9,919 nucleotides of DNA from an uncultured Eubacteriales bacterium (GCA_902766515.1 CACXEB010000229.1:1-9919); one strand, 5' to 3'; counted from the first letter of the stretch, positions 1 through 6,985 are shown. Notes: generated from the sequence alone by a model not told the origin. Made by a program: numbers and translations.

Positions 1-267
1 CCCAGCGTGAAGAAGGGCGTGGGCGGCTCCTGGGCGGATATGGCCACCTTTATCATCGACCTGCACGAATACATCGGCGAAGAGCTGTACCTGGAACTGT
101 GGGATGAAGAAAGCCCCGGCTCCTGGGCGGTGGCGTTCTTTGACAATGTCGTCACCCTGTACGACGAGATCCCCGACTACAAAACCAATTTTGACCTGGT
201 GAAAAACGGAAATTCCACCGAAATGGTCGAGATCCAGTGGCAGCGCACGCTGAACGTGCTCTATTGA
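1..267 (+). CDS. 3' end of a gene with a C-terminal beta-sandwich (galactose-binding-like) module
   Basis: Only the last 88 codons are present. The frame is open from base 1 and stops at TGA 265-267. The visible segment has the pattern DLHEYIGEELYLELWDEES followed by GSWAVAFFDNV. This resembles the closing strands of galactose-binding-like beta-sandwich modules found at the C-terminus of secreted or cytosolic glycoside hydrolases, where a DLs-YIG-..-ELWD strand precedes a G-W-..-FDDV strand. The catalytic part, if any, lies upstream, so no enzyme activity can be assigned. An in-frame GTG at base 7 is very unlikely to be the true start because the module is cut there and no ribosome binding site is visible. 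A strong terminator follows 46 bases downstream, so this is the last gene of its transcript. The module call is inference from pattern only. Confidence 0.6.
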   Translation, partial: PSVKKGVGGSWADMATFIIDLHEYIGEELYLELWDEESPGSWAVAFFDNVVTLYDEIPDYKTNFDLVKNGNSTEMVEIQWQRTLNVLY

Positions 268-310
268 TCCCGGGCATACCGGCCCGACAGGGGTTATCCC
301 CCTTCTGACG

Positions 311-347
311 AAAGCCAGACTGTGCGTAAACGGCAGTCTGGCTTTTT
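311..347 (+). terminator. Intrinsic terminator after the first gene
   Basis: A perfect 10-bp stem, AGCCAGACTG at 313-322 pairing with CAGTCTGGCT at 334-343, is extended by A-T pairs at 311-312/344-345. It has an 11-nt loop and runs straight into a T5 tract at 343-347. This is a standard rho-independent terminator for the + strand gene ending at 267. Confidence 0.9.
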
Positions 348-433
348 GCGTGGCTGGCCGCCGTAGCGCTGCCGGCGGAGGCTGTTGCGGAAAAAATCTG
401 CATTTTGGAAGAAAACGGGCCGGTCTGTCGTCT

Positions 434-439
434 TATAAT
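434..439 (+). promoter_or_regulatory. Candidate -10 box for the 686-aa secreted protein gene
   Basis: A perfect TATAAT lies at 434-439, about 52 bases before the ATG at 492, in a short AT-rich island within GC-rich DNA and downstream of the preceding terminator. No good -35 is visible at 16-18 bp spacing (GAAAAC at 411-416). A TTGGAA at 405-410 is 23 bp away, which is too far. The position fits a promoter, but the call rests on the -10 alone. Confidence 0.45.
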
Positions 440-491
440 AATAGGAAACGCCGCGGCGGACAGCGCCGGGCGGTGTGGGAAGGAGCGCACG

Positions 492-2552
492 ATGATGGTA
501 AAACGGATCAGTTGGCTGCTGGCGCTGGTGTGGGCCCTGGGAGCCTGCTGCGGCTGCCTGGCGGAGGAGGACGCGGCGGCGCAGGCGATGAAGCTGTATT
601 GCGGGGAGAAGGATGGCATCCGGTTCGCCCTGCCGGGCTTCTGCGAACGGCTGGAGGACGCGGAATACGAAGGGCACTGGAAGCATTCGATCCAGCTGGC
701 CGGCACGTGCGCTGCGGACGGCGCGGAATTCCAGCTGCGGACGGCCGACATTGGCGACTGGCTGGACAGCTACCGCAAGCTGCACCCGAAGGCGAAGGAA
801 CGGGATGTGATGGCCCAGTCGCTGTACGGCTATTCGGCCGTGATCCTGAGCAGCTACGGCGCGCAGATGGGCCGCGTGAGCGCCAAAACGCTGGCGGCGG
901 GTACAATGCTGCTGCAGTATGACTATACCTATCCGGATGAGCCGGACGTCGCGTACCGCGCAAAGTGCCTGCTCAGGGGCACCCGCGCGCTCTGCCTGAC
1001 GATGGAGACCTGTCCCCACCTGCCGGACGTGTTCGACGCGCTGTGCGTCGCGGAGGCGCCGTCCGGGCCGAAGGAGGATGTCAGCTGCAGCATCCAGGGG
1101 CTGCGGGCGGTCTTCCCGGGTGAGCCGGTCATCCTGGAGCAGGAAAGCCTGGCGGCCTATACCGCGCTTTCCGATGACTGGTCCTATCTCTCCGTGCAGT
1201 ACATCCCGGCGCGCCTGACGCTGCCGGAGGATCAGGAAACGCTGTATGGCGCTCTGCTGGGCGTCGCAGAGGAAAAGGTGATCCCCGCGATCGGCGGGGA
1301 GGCGGTGTCGGACGTCTCGCTCTATCGCCTTGGGCAGGGATACATGATGGCCTTCTCCACGGTGTCGACGCTCCACATGGGGGAATACGGCCAGCGCTGG
1401 CGCTGCCGGCTGTATGTCACGGACGGGGGCATCTGGTACGTGTACGCGGCGGATACGGAGGACGGCGCCGCCTTCCTCAGCCGGATCGAATTTCCCGGCG
1501 AAACGCCGGAGGAGATGACGGTGCTGACGGAGAAGCCCGCGGACGGCCCGGCGGAAACGGCGGCCGACCCGGTTGCCTTCGACGCCTTCCGGGCGCGGCT
1601 CGCGGCGCTGGTCGCGGACGGCGCATTCGGCATGGACGCGGAGGAGGATATGCAGCGCTGGTGCACGCCGTTTTATTCGGACGCCCGCTGGGTGCGTGTG
1701 TGGAGCTCCGAGAAAGGGCCGGTCGTGCCCTGCCTGGTGGTGTACACGAACGGTCCGGAAGCGGACGCGGCGGTGACGCAGGTGCGCGTGCTGGGCTATG
1801 GTCCGGGCGCCGCCTATGGGGATACGGCCATGATGGCCTCCTGCGCGGCGGAAGCGCTGGCCGGCCCGCAGACGCATGAGGTCCTGCGCAGCCGCCTGGC
1901 CCTTCGCCGCAAGGGACAGGCGCCGGAGGAAACCTACGGCCCTGTCACCTGGGCGCAGACCTATTTCAGCTCGACGGATACGGAAGCCCGGTATCACCTG
2001 ATCACGCTGACCGTCCGCGGCGCCCTGCCGACGCGGCAGGCCGTACGGCTGCCGGAGGACGAGGAGACGCTGCCGGACATCGAAGGCTGCGCGGTTACGG
2101 GGACGGAGCTGGTAGAGAAGATCAATTACTATGCTTCCGTCTTTTACGGCGGCAGCTTCAAGGCGCAGCTGGTCACGAAGCCGGGCGCGGAGGACGCCGG
2201 GGAGGGTGAATGGACGATTGCCCTGAACGAGAACATCCTGGTGCATCCGTCCACCGTGGACGGGTCGGCGGCTTCGCCGGTCCTGCAGGTGTGGATCACC
2301 TCGGTGGACGGCGTCGCGCCGAACGCCCTGGCCGGCACGGTCTTTACCTACGCGGCCCTCGCGGACCTGAGCGACGATGATTTCCTGGCCCTCATGTTCC
2401 GGCTGGTGGAATATCCGTTGTGGGGCGACCTGAGGAATATGCAGCCCCTGGCCGCCCGCGGCGGCGTGATGGCGCTGCTGTCGGATGATGTAAACGCCGA
2501 CGGCAGCCCCCGCTTCATGGGCTGGGTCGCCGGCGCGGCATACGAACCCTGA
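492..2552 (+). CDS. Large exported protein or lipoprotein of unknown function (686 aa)
   Basis: I do not recognise this family. The start is ATG 492, chosen because GGAAGGAG at 478-485 sits 6 bases before it and a signal peptide begins there; the frame is open further upstream to 405 but that part has no ribosome binding site. Residues 1-24 form a signal peptide: K4 R5, a hydrophobic core at 8-18, then LGACCGCLA. Cys19 in L16-G17-A18-C19 fits a lipobox, while A24 before EED fits signal peptidase I, so anchoring is uncertain. The mature part shows three soluble stretches, about 27-190, 190-335 and 350-686. The first two both begin with a similar strand-rich pattern (GIRFALPG and GLRAVFPG), perhaps two copies of one domain. 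A linker rich in Pro, Glu and Ala lies near 335-355. No catalytic motif or further membrane segment is seen. It stands alone between a terminator and a convergent operon, probably a surface or cell-wall-zone protein. Confidence 0.85.
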   Translation: MMVKRISWLLALVWALGACCGCLAEEDAAAQAMKLYCGEKDGIRFALPGFCERLEDAEYEGHWKHSIQLAGTCAADGAEFQLRTADIGDWLDSYRKLHPKAKERDVMAQSLYGYSAVILSSYGAQMGRVSAKTLAAGTMLLQYDYTYPDEPDVAYRAKCLLRGTRALCLTMETCPHLPDVFDALCVAEAPSGPKEDVSCSIQGLRAVFPGEPVILEQESLAAYTALSDDWSYLSVQYIPARLTLPEDQETLYGALLGVAEEKVIPAIGGEAVSDVSLYRLGQGYMMAFSTVSTLHMGEYGQRWRCRLYVTDGGIWYVYAADTEDGAAFLSRIEFPGETPEEMTVLTEKPADGPAETAADPVAFDAFRARLAALVADGAFGMDAEEDMQRWCTPFYSDARWVRVWSSEKGPVVPCLVVYTNGPEADAAVTQVRVLGYGPGAAYGDTAMMASCAAEALAGPQTHEVLRSRLALRRKGQAPEETYGPVTWAQTYFSSTDTEARYHLITLTVRGALPTRQAVRLPEDEETLPDIEGCAVTGTELVEKINYYASVFYGGSFKAQLVTKPGAEDAGEGEWTIALNENILVHPSTVDGSAASPVLQVWITSVDGVAPNALAGTVFTYAALADLSDDDFLALMFRLVEYPLWGDLRNMQPLAARGGVMALLSDDVNADGSPRFMGWVAGAAYEP

Positions 2553-2568
2553 TGCACATCAATGAAAC

Positions 2569-2603
2569 GGGGCGCCCTCTTTCAGGAGGACGCCCCTGTT
2601 TTT
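2569..2603 (+). terminator. Shared hairpin terminator between convergent genes
   Basis: GGGGCG 2569-2574 pairs with CGCCCC 2591-2596. After one C-A mismatch, CCTC 2576-2579 pairs with GAGG 2586-2589 around a 6-nt loop. The + strand side is followed by TGTTTTT, a good U tract for the 686-aa gene. On the minus strand the hairpin is followed by GTTTCATT, a weaker U tract, so it may also stop the protease operon ending at 2619. Confidence 0.8.
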
Positions 2604-2618
2604 ATCTGTTACCGCCTG

Positions 2619-3359
2619 TTATTCCGCTTTTTCGGGAAAGGCTTTCACGAGGTAGAGCAGGTACCCGCCGAGCACCACGATGATCAGGCCGATGTTGAGG
2701 AACATCGACAGCCGGGGATCCATGCCGCTTTCCGCCCCGAACGCGCCCAGCGCGTTGTTGGCGGCATGAAACACGATGCAGGGAACCAGGGAGCCGCCGT
2801 GGTGGAAGATCAGCACCAGCACGAAGCCGACCAGCACGGCGAACAGGATCTGGATGAGGCTGCCTGTCAGGTCCTTTCCGCTGCCGTTGAACAGGTTGAC
2901 GATGTGGCCGAGGCCGAAGGTCAGGGCGGAGACGATGATCGCCGTCTTCAGGTTGTCCTTCTCCATGGCCCGGAACAGCAGCCCGCGGAAGATGACTTCC
3001 TCCAGGAAGCCGACGCAGCACATGCTGACAAAGTACGCAAGCGTCCCGGGGAAGCCCCAGCGCGGGCTGATCCCGCCCCACAGCGGCGTCGACGCGATGA
3101 GGGCCAGCGGCAGATAATAGAGGAAACGCTTCGCGGGGACTTTGGATGCGCAGAAGCCGTACTTGCCGCCGAGCCCGTTTTTCCGGATCCAGAAGAACAG
3201 GACCAGGGACATCGCAATGTGCAGCGCGGCGGTGACGGATTTCACGACGCCGACGCTCTCCGAAAGCTGGTCTGCCAGGCTGCTCAGCACGACGTAGGCG
3301 ACGATCCACAGGATCGCAAAGGTGATCTCGCTTTTTTTGTACAGTTTTGTCATGGTCAT
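2619..3359 (-). CDS. CPBP-family intramembrane glutamic endopeptidase
   Basis: This 246-residue polytopic membrane protein belongs to the CPBP (CAAX protease and bacteriocin-processing, Abi/Rce1-like) family, whose members cut substrates inside the membrane. All three hallmark motifs are visible: the EExxxR glutamate pair at E120-E121...R125 (FLEEVIFRG), a FxxxH motif at F148...H152 (FGLGH), and a third motif at H198...N202 (HAANN). Several hydrophobic helices lie at about 12-28, 42-58, 80-96, 106-119, 140-156, 168-186 and 190-207, with more after 215. The start is ATG 3359, which overlaps the TGA of the upstream regulator in an ATGA and is preceded by GGAAAGG. A second in-frame ATG at 3353 is possible. 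The substrate is unknown; family members serve in prenyl-protein processing, bacteriocin self-immunity and anti-sigma cleavage, and nothing here chooses between them. The overlap indicates co-transcription and coupled translation with the repressor. Confidence 0.9.
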   Translation of the reverse strand: MTMTKLYKKSEITFAILWIVAYVVLSSLADQLSESVGVVKSVTAALHIAMSLVLFFWIRKNGLGGKYGFCASKVPAKRFLYYLPLALIASTPLWGGISPRWGFPGTLAYFVSMCCVGFLEEVIFRGLLFRAMEKDNLKTAIIVSALTFGLGHIVNLFNGSGKDLTGSLIQILFAVLVGFVLVLIFHHGGSLVPCIVFHAANNALGAFGAESGMDPRLSMFLNIGLIIVVLGGYLLYLVKAFPEKAE

Positions 3360-3910
3360 TCCGTCCTTTCCGGTGGGGAGGCGAGGGCGCCCGCGATGGC
3401 GGCCAGCACCCTGCCGATGGCGTCGGGGTCATACTTTATTGCGTTGTTGGCGATCAGGCTCGCATAGCCGTGGACCAGGGCGAACAGCGGCTCGAAACAG
3501 GCGGCGGCTTCCTCTGCCGGCAGCCCTTCCTCCGCGCCGACGGCAGCGAGCAGACCGGCGGATTCCGGTGCGTTGATCAGGTCTGCCAGGCTGAGGCCCG
3601 AAAAGCGGCCGGACTGAAAGAGAAACCGGAACAGCCGCGGTTCCTCCTCCGCGAACCGGATGTACCTTAGCCCGATGCCCAGCAGGTCCCCGTCCGCCAG
3701 GATATACGCGCTGTGGTAGGCGTCCGCCTTCTGATAGGCCAGGTCCTTCAGCGTTTCCAGGTTCGGAAACTGGTACATGACCGGCTGGGTGGAGCAGCCG
3801 AGCGCGCTCGCCAGGTTCCGCGCGGTCAGGGCCTCGTGCCCTTTTTCCCGGACCAGCCGGAACGCGCCTTCGATCATGGCCTCCCTTGTCGTGGTGGGTT
3901 TTTTGGGCAA
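3356..3910 (-). CDS. TetR/AcrR-family transcriptional regulator
   Basis: This is a TetR-type one-component repressor. Its N-terminal DNA-binding domain has helix 1 TTTREAMIEGAFRLV and the helix-turn-helix LTARNLASALGCSTQPVMYQF, followed by the usual F-x-N-x-E-x-L junction. The C-terminal ligand domain ends with FALVHGYASLIANNAIKYD, similar to the C-terminal region of clostridial TetR proteins with a WHG-like domain. The longest frame starts at GTG 3919, but the only good ribosome binding site, AGAGG (minus strand, 3920-3924), touches that codon. It lies 8-9 bases before TTG 3910, which would give the typical N-terminus MPKKPTTTRE (184 aa); I prefer TTG. The gene overlaps the CPBP protease start by 4 bases and shares its transcript. 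A palindromic operator sits on its own promoter, so autorepression and co-regulation of the protease are likely. The inducer is unknown. Confidence 0.9.
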   Translation of the reverse strand: MPKKPTTTREAMIEGAFRLVREKGHEALTARNLASALGCSTQPVMYQFPNLETLKDLAYQKADAYHSAYILADGDLLGIGLRYIRFAEEEPRLFRFLFQSGRFSGLSLADLINAPESAGLLAAVGAEEGLPAEEAAACFEPLFALVHGYASLIANNAIKYDPDAIGRVLAAIAGALASPPERTE

Positions 3911-3930
3911 TCCGTTCACCTCTAAATAGT

Positions 3931-3944
3931 ATAACAGCTGTTAT
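3931..3944. promoter_or_regulatory. Palindromic operator, probable TetR-family binding site
   Basis: ATAACAGCTGTTAT is a perfect 14-bp palindrome. It overlaps the last two bases of the -10 box of the tetR promoter and covers the expected transcription start (about 3936). This is the classic placement for a TetR-family repressor that blocks its own promoter. The symmetry and placement are seen directly; the binding partner is inferred from adjacency. Confidence 0.7.
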
Positions 3945-3971
3945 TATATTCCTGCTTCCGCGTTTTGTCAA
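3943..3971 (-). promoter_or_regulatory. Consensus sigma-70/sigma-A promoter of the tetR-CPBP operon
   Basis: On the minus strand a perfect TTGACA (3966-3971) and a perfect TATAAT (3943-3948) are separated by exactly 17 bp. The expected start near 3936 leaves a 5' leader of about 26 bases to TTG 3910. Full consensus at both boxes suggests a strong promoter that is normally held off by a repressor. Confidence 0.9.
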
Positions 3972-3980
3972 TGGAGGATG

Positions 3981-4017
3981 AAAAAAATAACGGCGGCGGG
4001 GACTGCTCCCCGCCGCC
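3981..4017 (-). terminator. Intrinsic terminator of the trpXYZ-type operon
   Basis: GGCGGCGGGGA at 3992-4002 pairs perfectly with TCCCCGCCGCC at 4007-4017 (11 bp, 4-nt loop). On the minus strand it is followed by GTTATTTTTTT (run of seven at 3981-3987). It lies 33 bases past the ATPase stop codon and ends just before the tetR promoter, insulating the two minus-strand operons. Confidence 0.95.
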
Positions 4018-4049
4018 TGCGCAGGTCGGTTTGGTAATGGTGGCCGGCG

Positions 4050-4841
4050 TTACTGGACGCCCAGCATCATCCGGTCGTTGTTCAGCGCGCGCCCGGCGTT
4101 TTCCCTGAAGCGCTGGGTGAGGTCGGCCATGGTCAGGTGGCTCCGCTCCTCGCCGGCCACGTCGTAGATGATGCGGCCCCGGTCCATCATCAGGGTCCGG
4201 TTGCCCAGGTCCAGGGCGGACTGCATGTTATGGGTGATCATCAGGCAGGTCAGCTTGCGCTCGCGTACGATGTCCTGCGTCAGCTGCAGCACTTTTTCGG
4301 CGGTGCCGGGGTCCAGCGCGGCGGTATGCTCGTCGAGCAGCAGCAGCTGGGGCGTCTGGTAGGTGGCCATCAGCAGGGTCAGCGCCTGGCGCTGGCCGCC
4401 GGACAGCAGGCCGACCGGCTGGTTCATCCGGTCTTCCAGCCCCATGTCCAGGAGCGCCAGCCGCTCGCGGAAGCCGCGGCGGTCGGCGGCGGTCACATGC
4501 GACAGCCACCCGCCCCGCCCGGCGGCGAGGGCCAGGTTTTCCTCAATGCTCATGTCCGGCGCGGTGCCGCGCAGCGGGTCCTGGAAAAGCCGGCCGATCA
4601 CCTTGGCGCGCCGGTGTTCGGGCATGAAGGTGATGTCCAGGCCGTCGAGCAGGACCTCACCGCGGTCGAGGAAGAAGCTGCCGCAGATCGCGTTGAACAG
4701 GGTGGATTTGCCCGCGCCGTTCGCGCCGATGATGCTGATGAAGTCGCCGCTGTTCACGCTCAGCGTCAGGCCGTCCAGCGCCAGCTTGGCGTCCACGGTG
4801 CCGGGGTTGAAGGTTTTGCTGAGATCGATCAGTTCCAGCAT
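4050..4841 (-). CDS. trpZ: ABC transporter ATPase, TrpZ/COG1101-type
   Basis: This 263-residue cytosolic nucleotide-binding subunit of the importer is complete in all motifs: Walker A GANGAGKST at 39-47, Q-loop Gln87 (LFQDP), signature LSGGQRQAL at 146-154, Walker B LLLLDE at 166-171, D-loop ALDP at 175-178 and switch His204 (MITHN). The Walker B continuation DEHTAALDP, with His where most ABC proteins have Pro, is typical of the ATPases paired with PF04392 binding proteins. The start is ATG 4841, with AAAGAGGTGA (4847-4856) placed 5 bases before it inside the tail of the permease gene. Only 5 bases separate the two genes, so translation is tightly coupled. A strong terminator follows. It hydrolyses ATP to drive import; the Trp substrate is inferred from the T-box of the operon. 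Confidence 0.93.
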   Translation of the reverse strand: MLELIDLSKTFNPGTVDAKLALDGLTLSVNSGDFISIIGANGAGKSTLFNAICGSFFLDRGEVLLDGLDITFMPEHRRAKVIGRLFQDPLRGTAPDMSIEENLALAAGRGGWLSHVTAADRRGFRERLALLDMGLEDRMNQPVGLLSGGQRQALTLLMATYQTPQLLLLDEHTAALDPGTAEKVLQLTQDIVRERKLTCLMITHNMQSALDLGNRTLMMDRGRIIYDVAGEERSHLTMADLTQRFRENAGRALNNDRMMLGVQ

Positions 4842-4846
4842 CGCGG

Positions 4847-5776
4847 TCACCTCTTTGCCAGGCGCGCCGACCAGCGGCGGCGGTACAGTGCCGACTGCTT
4901 CTTCAGGTAGGGCAGCGAGATCGCCAGCACGACGATGATGGCGGACACGGCCTTCAGCATGAAGGCCGGCATGTTCAGGCGCAGCGCCAGGCCGTAGATG
5001 AAGCGGAACAGGAACGCGCCCAGCACCGCGCCGACAGCGCGGAGCGGGATGGGACGGTGCCGGCCGAAGAATACGCCGCCGATCAGCAGGGAGGCCAGGG
5101 CGACCGTGACGAGGCCGGAGCCCATGTTGACCTCGTAGTTCTTCTGCTGCTGGGCCATCAGGCAGCCCGAGAGCGCTGTAAAGGCGTTCGAGATGCACAG
5201 GCCGACGGTCGTGGTAAAGGCCGGGTTGATCGAAGAGGAGCGTACCATGTCGGCGTTGCTGCCCGTCGCGCGGATCGCGAGCCCGAGCTTGGTCCGCAGG
5301 AAGACGCACAAAAACAGGATGACCAGCACCACGGCGGCCAGGGACACCAGCAGGACGTGCAGCCCGGCGAAGGGCGTGTCCTTCAGGAGGTCCTTGGCCA
5401 TCGAGAAGACGGTCACTGTTTTGTTCATGCTGATGGTGGCGCGGTTACCGGTGAGGGCCATGTTGACCGAGTAGGCGGCCGTATTGACGACGATGCCGGC
5501 CAGCAGGCTCTGGACCCCCATGCGGGTCTGCAGGGTGGCGGTCACCAGGCCGGAGGTCATGCCCGCAAGCATGGCAGCAGGCAGGGACAGCCATGGATGG
5601 CCGGATGTGGCGACCAGCGTCCCCACGACGGCGCCGATGGTGAAGCAGCCGTCCGTGCTCAGGTCGCACACGTTCAGCATGGAGTAGCTCAGAAACAGGG
5701 CGAGCACCGTCAGGCCGTTGACCAGGCCCAGCTCCAGCGCCATCTGTCCCAGCGAGAGAAATTTGTCAAGTGTCAT
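4847..5776 (-). CDS. trpY: ABC transporter permease, TrpY/COG4120-type
   Basis: This 309-residue integral membrane permease belongs to the BPD_transp_2 superfamily (related to LivH). It has about eight to ten hydrophobic helices, for example near 17-34, 43-58, 62-80, 87-105, 135-158, 187-207, 221-237, 246-262 and 270-290. The early motif NVCDLSTDGCFTIGA matches the conserved D-L-S-x-D-G-x-F-x-x-G pattern of permeases that partner PF04392 binding proteins. The cytosolic segment RTKLGLAIRATGSNADMVRS at about 162-181 resembles the coupling-helix region that docks on the ATPase. The start is ATG 5776, with GGAG about 9 bases upstream. A 120-bp gap holding two hairpins separates it from the upstream binding-protein gene, while the ATPase gene follows after 5 bases. 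It forms the channel of the importer. Confidence 0.92.
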   Translation of the reverse strand: MTLDKFLSLGQMALELGLVNGLTVLALFLSYSMLNVCDLSTDGCFTIGAVVGTLVATSGHPWLSLPAAMLAGMTSGLVTATLQTRMGVQSLLAGIVVNTAAYSVNMALTGNRATISMNKTVTVFSMAKDLLKDTPFAGLHVLLVSLAAVVLVILFLCVFLRTKLGLAIRATGSNADMVRSSSINPAFTTTVGLCISNAFTALSGCLMAQQQKNYEVNMGSGLVTVALASLLIGGVFFGRHRPIPLRAVGAVLGAFLFRFIYGLALRLNMPAFMLKAVSAIIVVLAISLPYLKKQSALYRRRWSARLAKR

Positions 5777-5795
5777 GTGATTCCGCTCCGCACGG

Positions 5796-5833
5796 GCCGC
5801 GTCCCTCCGGGGGAGGCCCGGGAGGGACGCGGC
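5796..5833 (-). repeat. Strong intercistronic hairpin between binding protein and permease genes
   Basis: GCCGCGTCCCTCC (5796-5808) pairs with GGAGGGACGCGGC (5821-5833), a perfect 13-bp GC-rich stem with a 12-nt loop. There is no U tract on the minus strand, so it is not a standard terminator. Such hairpins commonly protect the upstream message and let the binding protein be made in excess over the permease; that role is inferred. Confidence 0.65.
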
Positions 5834-5854
5834 GGCTTATTCTTTCATCTTTAA

Positions 5855-5881
5855 GGAAGCGCTGATTCATTCAGCGTTTCC
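5855..5881 (-). repeat. Second hairpin just after the binding-protein stop codon
   Basis: GGAAGCGCTGA (5855-5865) pairs with TCAGCGTTTCC (5871-5881) around a 5-nt loop. In the minus-strand transcript one A-C mismatch interrupts the 11-bp stem, and CTTCCTTAAAG gives only a poor U tract. It may act as a partial terminator or 3' stabiliser 15 bases after the stop. Confidence 0.5.
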
Positions 5882-5896
5882 CGGGTCACGCGCCGG

Positions 5897-6919
5897 TCAG
5901 TTGTTCAGGTCGGAGAAGTTCTCCGCGGTCACGGTCTCCACGATGGAGGAGCAGTAGGGCGCGATGGCTTCCTTCACCGCAGCCAGGTCCAGGCCCAGGG
6001 CTTCGACGGTTTCGACGTTCAGGGTCGCGGTGCCGTTGGGGAAGGTCTTGACCGGTACTTCAGCGGGTTTCTTGCCGTCCACGAGGATCTCGGCTACCAT
6101 GTTGGCCGTCTCGCGGCCCAGATTGGCGTAGTCGACGCCGAAGCCGAGGAACGCGCCGTTCAGTGCGAAGGAGTCCGCGCCGGCGTAGTGGGGGATTTTG
6201 GCTTCCTGGAAGATTTCGCAGATGGCGGATTCCGCGTCCATGATCGTGTTGTCGGTGGGGGTGAAGACGGCGTCCACCTGGTCGGAAGCCAGCGCCTCGG
6301 CGGCCTGCATGACCTCCTGGGCGTTGCTGCCGTTGCGCTCGATGATCTCAATGCCCTTGGCCTTGAGCAGCGCGCGCGCGGTGTTGACGGGGGTCGTGGC
6401 GGCGTCCTGGCCCAGGTCGTACAGGAAGCCGATCTTATGCGCGTCCGGATTGACGGCGAAAATCAGGTCGATCAGGGCGTCGGTGTTCAGGTAGTCGGAG
6501 GTGCCGGTGATGTTGGCGCCGGGCTGCTCCAGGCTGGCGACCAGCTCCACGGCGAGGGGATCGGACACGGCCGCGAACACGACCGGGATCTGGTTGTCTT
6601 CGGTCATGCCCTGCATGGTCATGGCCACCGGGGTGGCGATGCCGACCATCAGGTCGACCTTCTCGTCGATGAACTTGGTGATGATCATCTGCATCTGGCC
6701 GCCGTCCGCGTTGGCGTTGTCATACATGACCTCGAAGGTCACGCCCTTTTCGGTCCCGAGGACCTTCAGCTGGGCGGTCAGGTTGTCCACGATCTGGTTG
6801 AGGGAAGCGTGATCGACATAGTTGCAGATGCCGATTTTGTAGACGGGGGCTTCGTCCGCCAGGGCGGACAGGCTGAGGAGCATCAGGGCGGCCAGGGTCA
6901 GGGCGATGAGCTTTTTCAT
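5897..6919 (-). CDS. trpX: ABC transporter substrate-binding protein, TrpX-type (PF04392)
   Basis: This 340-residue extracytoplasmic binding protein has a signal peptide at 1-21 (KK, hydrophobic core, SALA) with cleavage before DEA. There is no lipobox cysteine, which is unusual for a Gram-positive binding protein and leaves its anchoring unclear. Family landmarks are VDHASLNQIVDNL (35-47), IATPVAM (94-100), PVVFAAVSDP (112-121) and NITGTSD (136-142), followed by a second lobe with FGVDYANLGRETANM. The PF04392 family includes the tryptophan-binding protein TrpX and other uncharacterised binders. The start is ATG 6919 with GGAAGG 7 bases upstream. It is the first gene of the operon, directly behind a T-box leader with a UGG specifier, so tryptophan or a close precursor or derivative is the inferred ligand. 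Hairpins after the gene suggest higher expression than the permease. Confidence 0.92.
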   Translation of the reverse strand: MKKLIALTLAALMLLSLSALADEAPVYKIGICNYVDHASLNQIVDNLTAQLKVLGTEKGVTFEVMYDNANADGGQMQMIITKFIDEKVDLMVGIATPVAMTMQGMTEDNQIPVVFAAVSDPLAVELVASLEQPGANITGTSDYLNTDALIDLIFAVNPDAHKIGFLYDLGQDAATTPVNTARALLKAKGIEIIERNGSNAQEVMQAAEALASDQVDAVFTPTDNTIMDAESAICEIFQEAKIPHYAGADSFALNGAFLGFGVDYANLGRETANMVAEILVDGKKPAEVPVKTFPNGTATLNVETVEALGLDLAAVKEAIAPYCSSIVETVTAENFSDLNN

Positions 6920-6985
6920 GGGGATACCTTCCTTTCAGAATTGTGATTTTTGACGTTATCTGAGCCAAGTCAAGACCTGCCGGGC

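Noticed and set aside
405..410. TTGGAA as -35 for the TATAAT at 434
   Set aside because: The 23-bp spacing is too long for a sigma-A-type promoter.
294..2246. Long open frame on the minus strand (about 650 codons)
   Set aside because: It is the antisense shadow of the GC-rich 686-residue gene: Arg/Gln/His-rich composition, no ribosome binding site, no recognisable motif, and it runs through the terminator at 311-347.
2562..3467. Plus-strand open frame opposite the CPBP protease
   Set aside because: It is rich in Asp/Gln/His/Glu as expected of antisense reading, and the minus strand carries EExxxR and HxxxN motifs with membrane helices.
4847..6919. Branched-chain amino acid (Liv) or BMP-type nucleoside importer
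   Set aside because: There is only one permease and one ATPase, the binding protein has PF04392 landmarks (FAAVSDP, NITGTSD), and the leader is a Trp T-box.
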